Assembly: GCA_937916395.1 (NCBI GenBank)
Contig: CALFTN010000059.1
Location: forward strand, 128,492-192,491
Length of the DNA: 64,000 bases
Direction: 5' to 3'
DNA from: an uncultured Clostridia bacterium
GTDB taxonomy: Bacteria > Bacillota > Clostridia > Oscillospirales > Acutalibacteraceae
The notes under the pieces are model-generated. The model saw nothing but the letters and a program-made list of their open reading frames with translations, ran no database searches and was not told where the DNA came from. Of the stretch, positions 9,786 to 18,137 are shown piece after piece (positions within the stretch are counted from its first letter, which is position 1; each line of letters starts with the position of its first letter). The translations under genes and the position numbers were made by a program.

Positions 9786-9866
9786 TTTAAAAATTTGTGT
9801 TTAGCAACATAGAAACTACTCTATAAAAAATGGCACAATACACCATTTTTTATAAAACAATATATA
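9786..9866 (-). other. Leader of the PGT operon with a 12-bp inverted repeat
   Basis: Between the predicted transcription start (~9867) and the PGT gene lies a perfect 12-base inverted repeat, TATAAAAAATGG and its complement, separated by nine bases (about 9820-9852). On the minus-strand RNA it would form a stable AU-rich stem close to the 5' end. No protein factor or riboswitch class was recognised. Confidence 0.5.
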
Positions 9867-9873
9867 CTGTTGT

Positions 9874-9902
9874 ATTATATCATAAATTTTCAGAAGATAC
9901 AA
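9874..9902 (-). promoter_or_regulatory. Predicted sigma-A promoter for the PGT-GT4-GT4-GT32-Wzy operon
   Basis: On the minus strand TTGTAT (9897-9902) and TATAAT (9874-9879) are separated by exactly 17 bases, and initiation would fall near 9867, about 100 bases upstream of the PGT start. Confidence 0.6.
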
Positions 9903-9908
9903 GGGGCT

Positions 9909-9982
9909 ATTAGAAAACCGCAGATGAGAAAAACTCACCTGCGGCAACTTTTATTTTGTAACCCTTTATACTCTGGTTTTAC
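9909..9982 (-). pseudogene. Relic of a nucleotidyltransferase 3' end plus its terminator (copy of 13058-13132)
   Basis: This stretch aligns to the 3' end and terminator of the intact nucleotidyltransferase gene at 13100-13837, about 63 of 75 positions by eye. On the minus strand it still reads VKPEYKGLQN where the intact gene reads VKSEYKGITK-stop, but a one-base deletion just before the stop shifts the frame. The hairpin CCGCAGGTGAG / CTCATCTGCGG follows, with a TTTTC tail, and probably still ends transcription of the acetyltransferase gene at 10021. See the matching finding. Confidence 0.75.
9912..9944 (-). terminator. Intrinsic terminator after the GT2-Wzx-acetyltransferase cassette
   Basis: An 11-base stem with one mismatch (9918-9928 with 9934-9944) is followed on the minus strand by TTTTC. 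It lies downstream of the acetyltransferase stop at 10021 and upstream of the next promoter. Confidence 0.65.
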
Positions 9983-10020
9983 ATTTGAAAAGTTAATTTT
10001 CGAACGTGTCTTTAACTTTT

Positions 10021-10608
10021 CTAAAAAGAATCAGTTTCTTTTCTGAAATAATCCAACTTTTCTTTTAATTCTTTAATATCGTACTTCCACCATTCTGTTT
10101 TTTCAATTTCTTTTTGCTCAGTTTCATCAAATCTCCACTTAATATGTTTTGCGGGCACACCACCAACAATTTCAAATGGTTTTACATCCTTTGTAACAAC
10201 TGCTCCTGCCCCAATAACTGCTCCATCCCCTATTTTTACTCCACTTAAAATTATCGCATTTAATGAAATAAGAACATCATTTCCTATAACAACGCGTTCG
10301 CGTTTTGGTTCATCTCCAGCTTCAGCAAATGGATGGGTACTTCTATAATTCAGAAAGTGTTCATATGGGTTAATATACACCCCTGAAGAAATAGAACAAT
10401 AATTACCGATTGTACAGTTTTCTAAAGATGAATTACTGTTTACATACGAATAATTTCCAATTTCTACATCACTTGATACATAAGTCCCTGATGATATTAA
10501 TGTTTTCAACCCATATTTAGCCTTTAAACTTGCTCTTGTGCTAAATATTCGTGTGTTATTTTTTTTATTGAAAAAAGTAAGATATAATCTCCTTATACTT
10601 ATATTCAT
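10021..10608 (-). CDS. Hexapeptide-repeat O-acetyltransferase (CatB/LbH type)
   Basis: A 195-residue left-handed beta-helix acyltransferase. Repeated hexapeptides run from about residue 40 (VEIGNYSYVNSNSSLENCTIG) through VVIGNDVLISLNAIILSGVK to IGAGAVVTKDVKPFEIVGG, then GGVPAKHIKWRF, the hallmark C-terminal turn of the family. The YEHFLNYRSTHPF segment is typical of the CatB/xenobiotic-acetyltransferase-like branch used for O-acetylating polysaccharide sugars from acetyl-CoA. It overlaps the flippase by four bases (ATGA) and has a GGAGA site. It likely decorates the glycan of its cassette; the acceptor hydroxyl is unknown. Confidence 0.88.
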   Translation of the reverse strand: MNISIRRLYLTFFNKKNNTRIFSTRASLKAKYGLKTLISSGTYVSSDVEIGNYSYVNSNSSLENCTIGNYCSISSGVYINPYEHFLNYRSTHPFAEAGDEPKRERVVIGNDVLISLNAIILSGVKIGDGAVIGAGAVVTKDVKPFEIVGGVPAKHIKWRFDETEQKEIEKTEWWKYDIKELKEKLDYFRKETDSF

Positions 10609-12002
10609 AATTTTGTTCTCCTGTTTTCTGTAAATATGCGTTTCACATAATGGTAGCCATAAATTAAACCTAAGAGGACTATTATCACTGTCGAAATGAA
10701 CAATATATATGAATCTAAATAAATAAAAAACAAAACAGAAACTATCAACACAACAAGAGGTAATATGTTGTTTATTTTGATTTTCACATTATAATTAATA
10801 ACTAATTTTACTATTCTTAATATCAACAGTAATAAAAATGAAGCTGTAAGTGCAATAATAGCACCTTGCAATCCCCATAATTTGCAACCAATATAACCTA
10901 AAACAACATTAAATAGTGAAGAAATTAATGTACTGGTTAAAATAAAGCTTGTTCTTTTTTCGGTCATAAACAAAGTGCCTAAAAAACTCGCCAAAGAATT
11001 AAACGCCACACCAATCATACAAGCTGGTATTAAATTCAAGGCATCACTATATTGAGAATCTATAAAGTAAGGGAACACAATTTTTATAGCAAGACAAATA
11101 ACCGCTGTTCCCCAAAGTGTAGACTTTAACATAGCATCAATACAAATATTGTATGTCTTAGAACGGTCTTGCTCATTTGACATCATATACGCCATTTCAT
11201 TCCAGGCGTATTGAAAAACAGTTACAAGAATTGTTATAAGTGAAGCAAATTTATTTGCTACTGCATATAGACCATTTGCAAATACACCTAATTTCTCATA
11301 TATAATCATTTTTGTGTATCCACTGAGTAACCAATAAGAAATAGTAGCAACACACAGCGGCACAGAAAATCTAAGCATTTTTGAAATCAAACCTTTATCA
11401 ATTTGAGATGCTCTGAATTTTCTTGCAACACCTATTGATGATTCTATTATAATCAGTTGTACTATTGTACCGATAATAAGAGAAATATAAAGCGAGCTTA
11501 CATCACATTCAAATACTAATATTAGAATTATATTTAAAATTGACGTTACTAATGTATTAATAACTCCAGAAACTACAAATAATTGGTTTTTTAAATACAC
11601 TCTTGCCGCAAATGTATAAACATATTGCAAAGCAAATAACAATCCATATACCAGCACATAGCCCTTATATTCAAATTTAAAATATGTAGTCGAAGCAAAA
11701 AATAATAATGTATAAAAAACAATTCCACACAAAAATACAAATGTCCCATTATTTATAACCTTTTGCTTCTCATCATCTTTTTCGTAATCAAATGCAAATC
11801 TGAATACTGCATCCCATATTTGAAAAAAAGCAATTGGTGCAATTACATTAATTAGCGATATAGCAATATCGTATGAACCATATTGCTCAGGAAGTAATCT
11901 ACTTGTATATAACGGCAACAAAAAAAATGAAACTAACTTCGACATTACATTTCCGGCAAAAAAGACTAATGTCGTATTTATAAAACGTTTTATTTTTTCC
12001 AT
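10605..12002 (-). CDS. Wzx-type oligosaccharide flippase (module C)
   Basis: A 465-residue polytopic protein with 12-14 hydrophobic helices. The start FINTTLVFFAGNVMSKLVSF and the loop LPLYTSRLLPEQYGSYDIA are the usual first-helix signature of MOP-superfamily polysaccharide flippases (PST/Wzx). It would move an undecaprenyl-linked repeat unit across the membrane. A GGTGG site sits before the ATG, which lies 13 bases inside the end of the GT2 gene. It is one of three flippases in the minus-strand locus and differs clearly from the other two, arguing that separate clusters have been combined. Confidence 0.9.
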   Translation of the reverse strand: MEKIKRFINTTLVFFAGNVMSKLVSFFLLPLYTSRLLPEQYGSYDIAISLINVIAPIAFFQIWDAVFRFAFDYEKDDEKQKVINNGTFVFLCGIVFYTLLFFASTTYFKFEYKGYVLVYGLLFALQYVYTFAARVYLKNQLFVVSGVINTLVTSILNIILILVFECDVSSLYISLIIGTIVQLIIIESSIGVARKFRASQIDKGLISKMLRFSVPLCVATISYWLLSGYTKMIIYEKLGVFANGLYAVANKFASLITILVTVFQYAWNEMAYMMSNEQDRSKTYNICIDAMLKSTLWGTAVICLAIKIVFPYFIDSQYSDALNLIPACMIGVAFNSLASFLGTLFMTEKRTSFILTSTLISSLFNVVLGYIGCKLWGLQGAIIALTASFLLLLILRIVKLVINYNVKIKINNILPLVVLIVSVLFFIYLDSYILFISTVIIVLLGLIYGYHYVKRIFTENRRTKL

Positions 12003-12898
12003 TTAACCACCATTTTTAATACATATTTTCTCAATGCATTAAGCCTGTGCACACTCCTGCCGAGAAAAATCTGCACATTTGAAACCTCAATTAAATCTTT
12101 TATTTCATTGCACTTATACCCTTTTAACCTTGCAACAATATAATACTGCCCTATAGCAAAATATTTGTGAAAAAATGGATACATTTCAATATATAACTTC
12201 GTATCTAATGTAAATCCATTAAAATTCTCCATTTGCAACGAATAAGTTTTAGCGGTTTTTGTTAAACCGTCTTCTAGATATTCACATTTATAAATAATTT
12301 CATTGAACCATCTGATTTTATAGCCGTCTCTTGCTATTGCATCCCAAACAACATGCTCCGATAAAAATTTTTCGCCTTCAAATTCCGGGAACGGATATTC
12401 CCTCAACACTTCTGTTTTATACACTTCGGCTTTATCGCCTAACAAATTATATTTTCGTCTTTCTGTATTCTTTGCATCTATATATTCTCTGCCATCTCCG
12501 GCTCCACCAATACATTCGGTTTTATTTATATAACCCCTAAGGCCTGCAACTCCGGCAAAGCCGTCTAAGCCTTCAATTGTTTTAACCCAAGCGTGAACCT
12601 TTTCAACAGCATCATCTGTTAAATAATCGTCGCTATCCAAAATCAAAATATAATCATATTTAGCTTCTTTTATACCTTTATTTAAGGCTCTGTGTTTGCC
12701 CCCGTTTTCTTGTTTATAATAACGAAGCTGAAATGGTAATTCTATATCCAACCAATTTTTCACTAAATCTTCTGTATTATCTGTTGAACCATCGTCAACA
12801 ATAATCCACTCAAAGTCAGAAATGGTTTGCCTGCAGAGGGATTCAAATGCACTATTTAATATATATGCACGATTATATGTAGGTGTCAAAACAGTCAT
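11990..12898 (-). CDS. GT2-family glycosyltransferase
   Basis: A 302-residue GT-A enzyme that starts MTVLTPTYNRAYILNSAFES and has the nucleotide-binding VDDGSTDNTEDLV, ENGGKHRALNKGI, and the DXD-equivalent ILDSDDYLTDDAVE around residue 95, followed by GDKAEVYKTEVLREYPFP, a pattern of capsule GT2 enzymes. The ATG at 12898 is preferred over an upstream in-frame one at 12979: it has a GGAAAGAAGGG site, begins exactly at the conserved first strand, and lies about 84 bases after a predicted promoter start, whereas the upstream codon would leave almost no leader. It is the first gene of a three-gene cassette. Confidence 0.9.
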   Translation of the reverse strand: MTVLTPTYNRAYILNSAFESLCRQTISDFEWIIVDDGSTDNTEDLVKNWLDIELPFQLRYYKQENGGKHRALNKGIKEAKYDYILILDSDDYLTDDAVEKVHAWVKTIEGLDGFAGVAGLRGYINKTECIGGAGDGREYIDAKNTERRKYNLLGDKAEVYKTEVLREYPFPEFEGEKFLSEHVVWDAIARDGYKIRWFNEIIYKCEYLEDGLTKTAKTYSLQMENFNGFTLDTKLYIEMYPFFHKYFAIGQYYIVARLKGYKCNEIKDLIEVSNVQIFLGRSVHRLNALRKYVLKMVVKWKK

Positions 12899-12988
12899 TT
12901 TTTCCCTTCTTTCCAAAATTTTCAACAAATCTAATACTCGCTGAGGGTTAAAGTATTTACCCCAACTCACCTTTAACATTCATTTTTT

Positions 12989-13017
12989 ATAATAACACAA
13001 AAACATATGGGTTGCAA
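12989..13017 (-). promoter_or_regulatory. Predicted promoter of the GT2-Wzx-acetyltransferase cassette
   Basis: On the minus strand TTGCAA (13012-13017) and TATTAT (12989-12994) are separated by 17 bases. Initiation near 12982 leaves an ~84-base leader before the GT2 start at 12898. Confidence 0.5.
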
Positions 13018-13059
13018 GTAGTGGAACATCAGAAATGCTGTACATATACAAGTGGATAT

Positions 13060-13093
13060 TATAAAACCGCAGATGAGAAAAAACCATCTGCGG
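13060..13093 (-). terminator. Intrinsic terminator after the nucleotidyltransferase gene (end of module B)
   Basis: A perfect nine-base stem CCGCAGATG / CATCTGCGG (13067-13075 with 13085-13093) followed on the minus strand by TTTTATAAT. It lies seven bases after the stop codon of the nucleotidyltransferase and closes module B. Confidence 0.75.
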
Positions 13094-13099
13094 CAATAT

Positions 13100-13837
13100 T
13101 TATTTTGTTATTCCTTTATATTCAGATTTTACTTTTTCATAGCTTTCCAAATTGCCAATGTCATAGCGTTTTCCTGGCATTTCCATAGCATGAACAGTTG
13201 TCTGCTGACAAAGCCAGGCAATATAACTTCCTGGTGCATCTGTACCACAACCACTATCAATACCTTTCTGCACGAGCTTTGCGTCGGCTTTTGTGTAATA
13301 ATAAAACGGTGGACAACACCAGTGTGTTGCAGGATTCGGTGACTTTTCTGTCATATTGAGAATTTTATCACTTTCATCAATAGTTACTACACCACATTTC
13401 AAAAGTTTCTTTTCATCCGGCTCATAATAACGCATAATACAAGAAGTCTGTTTTTCTTTTGCATATTCAATGAACTTAGTAAGACTAAAATCAAGAACAT
13501 TATCCCCTGCAATAACGAGCATATCATCATCAAGTTTTAACTGGTCAATAGCGTACTGAATATCCTTAACTGCACCAAGGCGAGTTTCATTTGTACTTGT
13601 GCCATCATCAACAACAGAGATTTTTTGTTTTTTGGTTTTTGCCCAATTCTCAAAATGATGTGCAAATTTGTGATTTGATATTACTACATATTCATCTACA
13701 AAACCAGCATTATTAATATCATCAATAAGCCAGTCAAGAATAGTCTTATTTCCAACTTCTAAAAGTGGTTTTGGAAAATTTTCAGTTAATGGATAAAGTC
13801 TTGTAGCATATCCTGCCGCCAAAATTAAACATTTCAT
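13100..13837 (-). CDS. Sugar-1-phosphate nucleotidyltransferase
   Basis: A 245-residue GT-A-like nucleotidyltransferase. The glycine-rich signature is ILAAGYATRLYPLTENFPKP (residues 5-24), with the catalytic Arg and Lys of the G-x-G/A-T-R-L...KP motif, then VIAGDNVLDFS, the metal-binding Asp loop. It couples a sugar-1-phosphate to a nucleotide with release of pyrophosphate. It overlaps the galacturonokinase-like gene by four bases, so the two are coupled and likely act in sequence: kinase makes the sugar-1-phosphate, this enzyme the UDP- or dTDP-sugar. Base specificity is not readable. The C-terminal VKSEYKGITK is duplicated as a relic near 9.95 kb. Confidence 0.88.
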   Translation of the reverse strand: MKCLILAAGYATRLYPLTENFPKPLLEVGNKTILDWLIDDINNAGFVDEYVVISNHKFAHHFENWAKTKKQKISVVDDGTSTNETRLGAVKDIQYAIDQLKLDDDMLVIAGDNVLDFSLTKFIEYAKEKQTSCIMRYYEPDEKKLLKCGVVTIDESDKILNMTEKSPNPATHWCCPPFYYYTKADAKLVQKGIDSGCGTDAPGSYIAWLCQQTTVHAMEMPGKRYDIGNLESYEKVKSEYKGITK

Positions 13838-15006
13838 AATTTCACACCATCTGCACTTTCACAAATATGAACAGAATATTTACCCTCAAGATGTGGAAAT
13901 GCCTTTAAATATTCTTTTGTTACTGTTTCGATTATTTCTTCTTCATAGTCAGGGTCAATAATCGCAAGACAACAGCCTTTAAATCCAGCCCCAGAGAATC
14001 GGCCACCATAAATGCCCTTTGTCTTAGTCATAATCTCATATAACTTAATTAACTCAGGAGAACCTGTTTCCCAATTATGAATTGAACTATATCCACTTTC
14101 AAATGAAAGTCTGCCATATTCTTCAATATCACCATTACGCCAAGCTTCGGCACCTTTTTGCACACGGTCGAATTCAGTGTACCAGTGCTCTGCACGTTTG
14201 CGCCAGTTTTCCGGAAGCTTGTCCTTATATTGTTCATAGACTTCACGAGGAACATCACGAAGATTAGTATCTTCAAATTTGCCATATTCCATACCAGCAT
14301 AAGCTTTAAGTGCATATGCTGCACTTCTGCACTCATCCACACGCATATTAAATGCTGAACCCGCAAGGCTACGCTCTAAACCACTGAAGAAAATCGCAAA
14401 TTTATATGGCTTCATATCAGAGATCTGGGGAATAAGCTCATAGCTGTCATCTTGTGTATCGAGATATAATAAATGGTCTTTTTTACAATAAACCTCACAG
14501 GATTGGTCGAGCTTGCCACAAGCCACACCAACATATTTATTTTCTGCTTCCTTAGAAATCAATATAAGCTCCTGTGGAGAGAGTTCTATTCCATTCATCT
14601 TACAAAGAGCAGACAAGTAGGTTATAATTACTGCAGCTGAAGAAGAAAGTCCACCAATAGGAAGCTCACCATCTATAATCGCACACAAACCGCGGCGAAG
14701 TGGGTAACGCTTGTGAAGCGCGATTGTTGCACCACGAAGATGGTCTGCCCAGTCATTTTCTTTTGTTCTTGGAGTAGCTTCAACATGCCACTGTGCACGC
14801 TTTTCAAACTGTAAAGATTGAATTTCAATAACACCATTTTCCTTCGGACCATAGGCAATATGTATACCCTTATTAATTGCAAAGCCTGTAATTTTGCCGA
14901 GCTGGTGGTCAGAATGTGCACCAATAGGGCAAACACGGTATGGTGTGAACGCTGTATATTGTGGTGGTTTTCTATAAATTCTCTCAAAAGCTTCAAATGC
15001 TGTCAT
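13834..15006 (-). CDS. Galacturonokinase-like GHMP sugar kinase
   Basis: A 390-residue GHMP kinase. The N-terminal sugar-binding motif reads PYRVCPIGAHSDHQ (22-35), not the GEHTDY-type motif of galactokinases; plant galacturonokinases read PYRICPLGAHIDHQ there. The ATP loop is GLSSSAAV (119-126). The C-terminal half keeps further plant-like blocks: FSGLERSL, RVDECRSAA, KRAEHWYTEF, SIHNWETGSP and YGGRFSGAGFKGCCLA. From recalled family sequences this is closer to galacturonokinase than to GalK. Predicted reaction: ATP-dependent phosphorylation of D-galacturonate to its 1-phosphate. The adjacent nucleotidyltransferase and UDP-glucuronate 4-epimerase fit UDP-GalA supply. Galactose or another hexose remains possible. 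Confidence 0.78.
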   Translation of the reverse strand: MTAFEAFERIYRKPPQYTAFTPYRVCPIGAHSDHQLGKITGFAINKGIHIAYGPKENGVIEIQSLQFEKRAQWHVEATPRTKENDWADHLRGATIALHKRYPLRRGLCAIIDGELPIGGLSSSAAVIITYLSALCKMNGIELSPQELILISKEAENKYVGVACGKLDQSCEVYCKKDHLLYLDTQDDSYELIPQISDMKPYKFAIFFSGLERSLAGSAFNMRVDECRSAAYALKAYAGMEYGKFEDTNLRDVPREVYEQYKDKLPENWRKRAEHWYTEFDRVQKGAEAWRNGDIEEYGRLSFESGYSSIHNWETGSPELIKLYEIMTKTKGIYGGRFSGAGFKGCCLAIIDPDYEEEIIETVTKEYLKAFPHLEGKYSVHICESADGVKL

Positions 15007-15066
15007 AAGTTTCCCCTTTAATTTTATTCTGCCTCTTTAAAAAACATCTTCATGGCAGTTTTCATT

Positions 15067-15591
15067 TTAGACAATATTATTAATATACCCTTCTGTTGCA
15101 TTATCTTTATGTTTAATAATACATGGATTACCAAACACTACAGAGTTACTTGGAACATCGCAATTCACATAAGAGTTAGGTGCTATGAGTACATCATCAC
15201 CAATTGATATATTTCCAACAACAGTTGCATTTACCCCTATCCACACTTTATTTCCTAACTTAGGTACACCTTTTCTCTCACCACGGTTCTCTTGACCTAT
15301 TGTTACCCCTTTATGAAGACTACAATTGTCTCCAATAACTACCTGAGGGTTAATCGTTATATTGAAAGCATGTCCTAAATACAAACCTTTACCAATATTA
15401 GTCACATAAGAAATCTCTAAACCACGTCTTACACTCAATCTAGAAAAAACTACTCGATACCAATACTTTAGAACTGAGCCATTACATGTTTGACTTTTTC
15501 TAAAATAGTAATGGAAACGTCTCATATAAGACCCTTTTCGAATTTTTGAATATCGTGCAATATCAGATTGATATAACTCTTTGAACATCAT
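15067..15591 (-). CDS. Serine acetyltransferase-like hexapeptide O-acetyltransferase
   Basis: A 174-residue LbH acyltransferase whose catalytic half (LYLGHAFNITINPQVVIG, NCSLHKGVTIGQENRG, GNKVWIGVNATVVGNISIG, PNSYVNCDVPSNSVVFG) follows the CysE-like pattern, including the HKGVTIG catalytic segment. The N-terminal ~60 residues (RRFHYYFRKSQ...YWYRVVFSRLS) are the short basic helix seen in capsule-locus relatives rather than the long helical domain of true CysE, so polysaccharide O-acetylation is more likely than cysteine synthesis. It lies five bases after the UDP-glucuronate epimerase gene, with a GAGGA site. Confidence 0.88.
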   Translation of the reverse strand: MMFKELYQSDIARYSKIRKGSYMRRFHYYFRKSQTCNGSVLKYWYRVVFSRLSVRRGLEISYVTNIGKGLYLGHAFNITINPQVVIGDNCSLHKGVTIGQENRGERKGVPKLGNKVWIGVNATVVGNISIGDDVLIAPNSYVNCDVPSNSVVFGNPCIIKHKDNATEGYINNIV

Positions 15592-15596
15592 AATTT

Positions 15597-16694
15597 TTAA
15601 TCCTCATTCCCCAAATAAAACTCTCTGTACCACTCTGCAAACTTGCGGAGTCCATCGCGAAGTGAAGTAGATGGCTTAAAGCCAAAATCTCTTTCAAGTG
15701 CTGATGTATCAGCATAAGTAATAGGCACATCGCCTGGCTGCATTGGCACAAGCTTTTTATGTGCTTCAAAATCATAATCTGTAGGTAAAACCTTGGCACG
15801 AATTAATTCTTCCTGAAGAATTGTAACAAAATCGAGAAGATTTTCAGGATTGTTATTACCGATATTATAAACTGCATATGGTGGTAAAGGCAACCCATCC
15901 TCGCCATTTTGCTTTTCAGGTGCGTGTTGCATTACTCGCTTAACACCTTCAACAATATCATCAACATAGGTGAAATCGCGCTTGCAGTTGCCGTAGTTGA
16001 AAATCTCAATAGTTTCGCCCTTGAGCAATTTGTTTGTAAAACCGAAATACGCCATATCCGGACGACCAGCAGGACCATAAACAGTGAAGAAGCGCAAGCC
16101 AGTTGACGGAATATTGTAAAGCTTAGAATAAGCATGTGCCATAAGCTCGTTGCTCTTTTTGGTAGCCGCATATAATGACACAGGATTATCTACCTTGTCA
16201 TCTGTTGAATATGGAATTTTTTTGTTTGTACCATATACAGAGGACGAAGAAGCATACACAAGATGCTCAACTGGATTTTCTGTATCCATTGTTGCACGGC
16301 ATGCCTCAAGAATATTGTAAAAACCAATAATATTTGACTCAATATATACATCTGGATTTGTGATTGAATAACGCACACCTGCCTGAGCAGCAAGGTTAAC
16401 TACCACAGAGAAATGATGCTTTCTGAAAAGCTCATCAATCAACACTCTGTCTGCAATATTACCTTTAACAAATTCCCAAGAGCAGTCCTTGTGCTCCCCA
16501 GCAAGCTTTTCAATTTCAACTAATCTGTATTCTTTTATAGCCACATCATAATAGTCATTCATACTATCAAGACCAACTATTTCAATCCCCCGAACCGTGC
16601 GAATAAGCTCCATAACAAGATTAGAGCCGATAAAGCCTGCCGCACCGGTGATGAGGACTTTTTTATTTTTTAATTCAATGTTAAATATCTGCAT
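15597..16694 (-). CDS. UDP-glucuronate 4-epimerase-like SDR enzyme
   Basis: A 365-residue extended short-chain dehydrogenase. NAD binding is VLITGAAGFIGSNLVMEL (13-30). GLDSMNDYYDVAIKEYRL (40-58) is the insertion typical of UDP-glucuronate 4-epimerases and related CapI enzymes. The catalytic YxxxK is in SLYAATKKSNELMAHAYS, preceded by the SSSSVYG serine. LRFFTVYGPAGRPDMAYF and RDFTYVDDIVEGV are also family hallmarks. It interconverts UDP-GlcA and UDP-GalA in the cytoplasm. No UDP-glucose 6-dehydrogenase is in the window, so UDP-GlcA must come from elsewhere. GGAG site; 12 bases after the flippase. Confidence 0.92.
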   Translation of the reverse strand: MQIFNIELKNKKVLITGAAGFIGSNLVMELIRTVRGIEIVGLDSMNDYYDVAIKEYRLVEIEKLAGEHKDCSWEFVKGNIADRVLIDELFRKHHFSVVVNLAAQAGVRYSITNPDVYIESNIIGFYNILEACRATMDTENPVEHLVYASSSSVYGTNKKIPYSTDDKVDNPVSLYAATKKSNELMAHAYSKLYNIPSTGLRFFTVYGPAGRPDMAYFGFTNKLLKGETIEIFNYGNCKRDFTYVDDIVEGVKRVMQHAPEKQNGEDGLPLPPYAVYNIGNNNPENLLDFVTILQEELIRAKVLPTDYDFEAHKKLVPMQPGDVPITYADTSALERDFGFKPSTSLRDGLRKFAEWYREFYLGNED

Positions 16695-16706
16695 ATTTTA
16701 GCTCCA

Positions 16707-18137
16707 TTAATTTTTTCTTACGAGTTCTTTGATTGTTGTATAATAATTTATTTTCATTAAAAATGCTAACAAGAAAAGAACTACAAAATATATTATAGCA
16801 CCAACTAACACCTTTATAGCTATTGCAAATATTGCTGCCAATTGTGATAAATCCCACAAATATAATATAACAAACATAACTGCACCAGATACTACCAGTG
16901 GTATTATCTCATATATAGATCTTTTTAAAGAAATGCATTTTCCGACTTTTATTGACTGATACAAACAAACAAACAACTCTGCCACCAATGTACCTAGAGA
17001 AACACCAATAGCTCCAAGATGTGTTATTAGCAACACATTAATCACTAAATTCACTATTGCCCCTAATACTGCTGATATAACATAATCACGATCCATCTGA
17101 TGCGGTAACAAGTATTGTGTGCGCACTACATTTGCGAAAGCTAAGAAAAGGCAACTTGGTAATAAAATCAAATATATCTGCACACATGTATCATATCCAG
17201 GACCATAAAACAACGGAACAAACTCTTTAGCGATACCCATAATACCAAAGCATAGTGATGAAGATATCAACATAGCAAACAAAATACTGATATGCAACAA
17301 TTTATTGCTTTCTTCACTCTTTTTTGATATTAGATTTGTCATTCTCGGTAACATTATCGTGCCTAAAGCTGCTATCAACGCTATTGGAATAGATATAATA
17401 CCCTCTGAAACCTGATAAAATCCTAACTGCTCTTCTGTCGCCATGGCACCTAACATTATTTTATCCATATATTTAAACAAAAAAACTGATATAGTAGTAA
17501 CAAACAAGAGCAAATTTGGTTTTAAATGCACGAATATTTCTTTTGTATTTGGTAAAACGAATTTAATATTCTTTAATACACTTGGCCATAAAATTAATTG
17601 ACTTATTAAAAATCCAAGAGATAATATAAGACAGTATACAAACACATCATTTTCTGTCTTTACAAAAATAAAAATTGATAATGTTGATAAAAGCTTTACT
17701 AAAGTATTTCTGATTGTTGTAAATTTGAATTTTTCTAAACCAAAAAACAACCAGTTAACATCAAAGCACGCAGAAAGCGTATAAAACCCCAGCAATAATG
17801 CTGCGGTTTTATTTTTTGCAAAAGCAAAGCAATACCCTATATATAACAAATTAAATACTACACCTGTGATTATCTGCAGAGAATATATGCTCCAAAATGT
17901 TCTTGAAAGTTGCTTTTTATCATCTCTTGCTTTAGCTATTTCTCTACAACCATAGTTGTTTAACCCAAGCATAATAAATATTACAAAAAAGTGAGAAATT
18001 GAATAAGCAAAAGAATAAACACCTATACCATCTGCACCTAATACACGAGAAATATAGGGCGTTGTTATAAGCGGAATACATAGCGCCAACAACTGATACA
18101 AGCTGTTGTATATAAAATTCTTTTTAATTGAACTCAT
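16707..18137 (-). CDS. Wzx-type oligosaccharide flippase (module B)
   Basis: A 476-residue membrane protein of the polysaccharide transporter (PST) branch. The opening NFIYNSLYQLLALCIPLITTPYISRVLGADGIGVYSFAYS is characteristic of RfbX-like flippases, as is the central YMDKIMLGAMATEEQLGFYQ. About 12-14 helices can be counted. It is the partner flippase for module B, between the acetyltransferase and the UDP-glucuronate epimerase, sharing one base with the upstream gene stop. A GAGGAAG site precedes the ATG. Confidence 0.93.
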   Translation of the reverse strand: MSSIKKNFIYNSLYQLLALCIPLITTPYISRVLGADGIGVYSFAYSISHFFVIFIMLGLNNYGCREIAKARDDKKQLSRTFWSIYSLQIITGVVFNLLYIGYCFAFAKNKTAALLLGFYTLSACFDVNWLFFGLEKFKFTTIRNTLVKLLSTLSIFIFVKTENDVFVYCLILSLGFLISQLILWPSVLKNIKFVLPNTKEIFVHLKPNLLLFVTTISVFLFKYMDKIMLGAMATEEQLGFYQVSEGIISIPIALIAALGTIMLPRMTNLISKKSEESNKLLHISILFAMLISSSLCFGIMGIAKEFVPLFYGPGYDTCVQIYLILLPSCLFLAFANVVRTQYLLPHQMDRDYVISAVLGAIVNLVINVLLITHLGAIGVSLGTLVAELFVCLYQSIKVGKCISLKRSIYEIIPLVVSGAVMFVILYLWDLSQLAAIFAIAIKVLVGAIIYFVVLFLLAFLMKINYYTTIKELVRKN

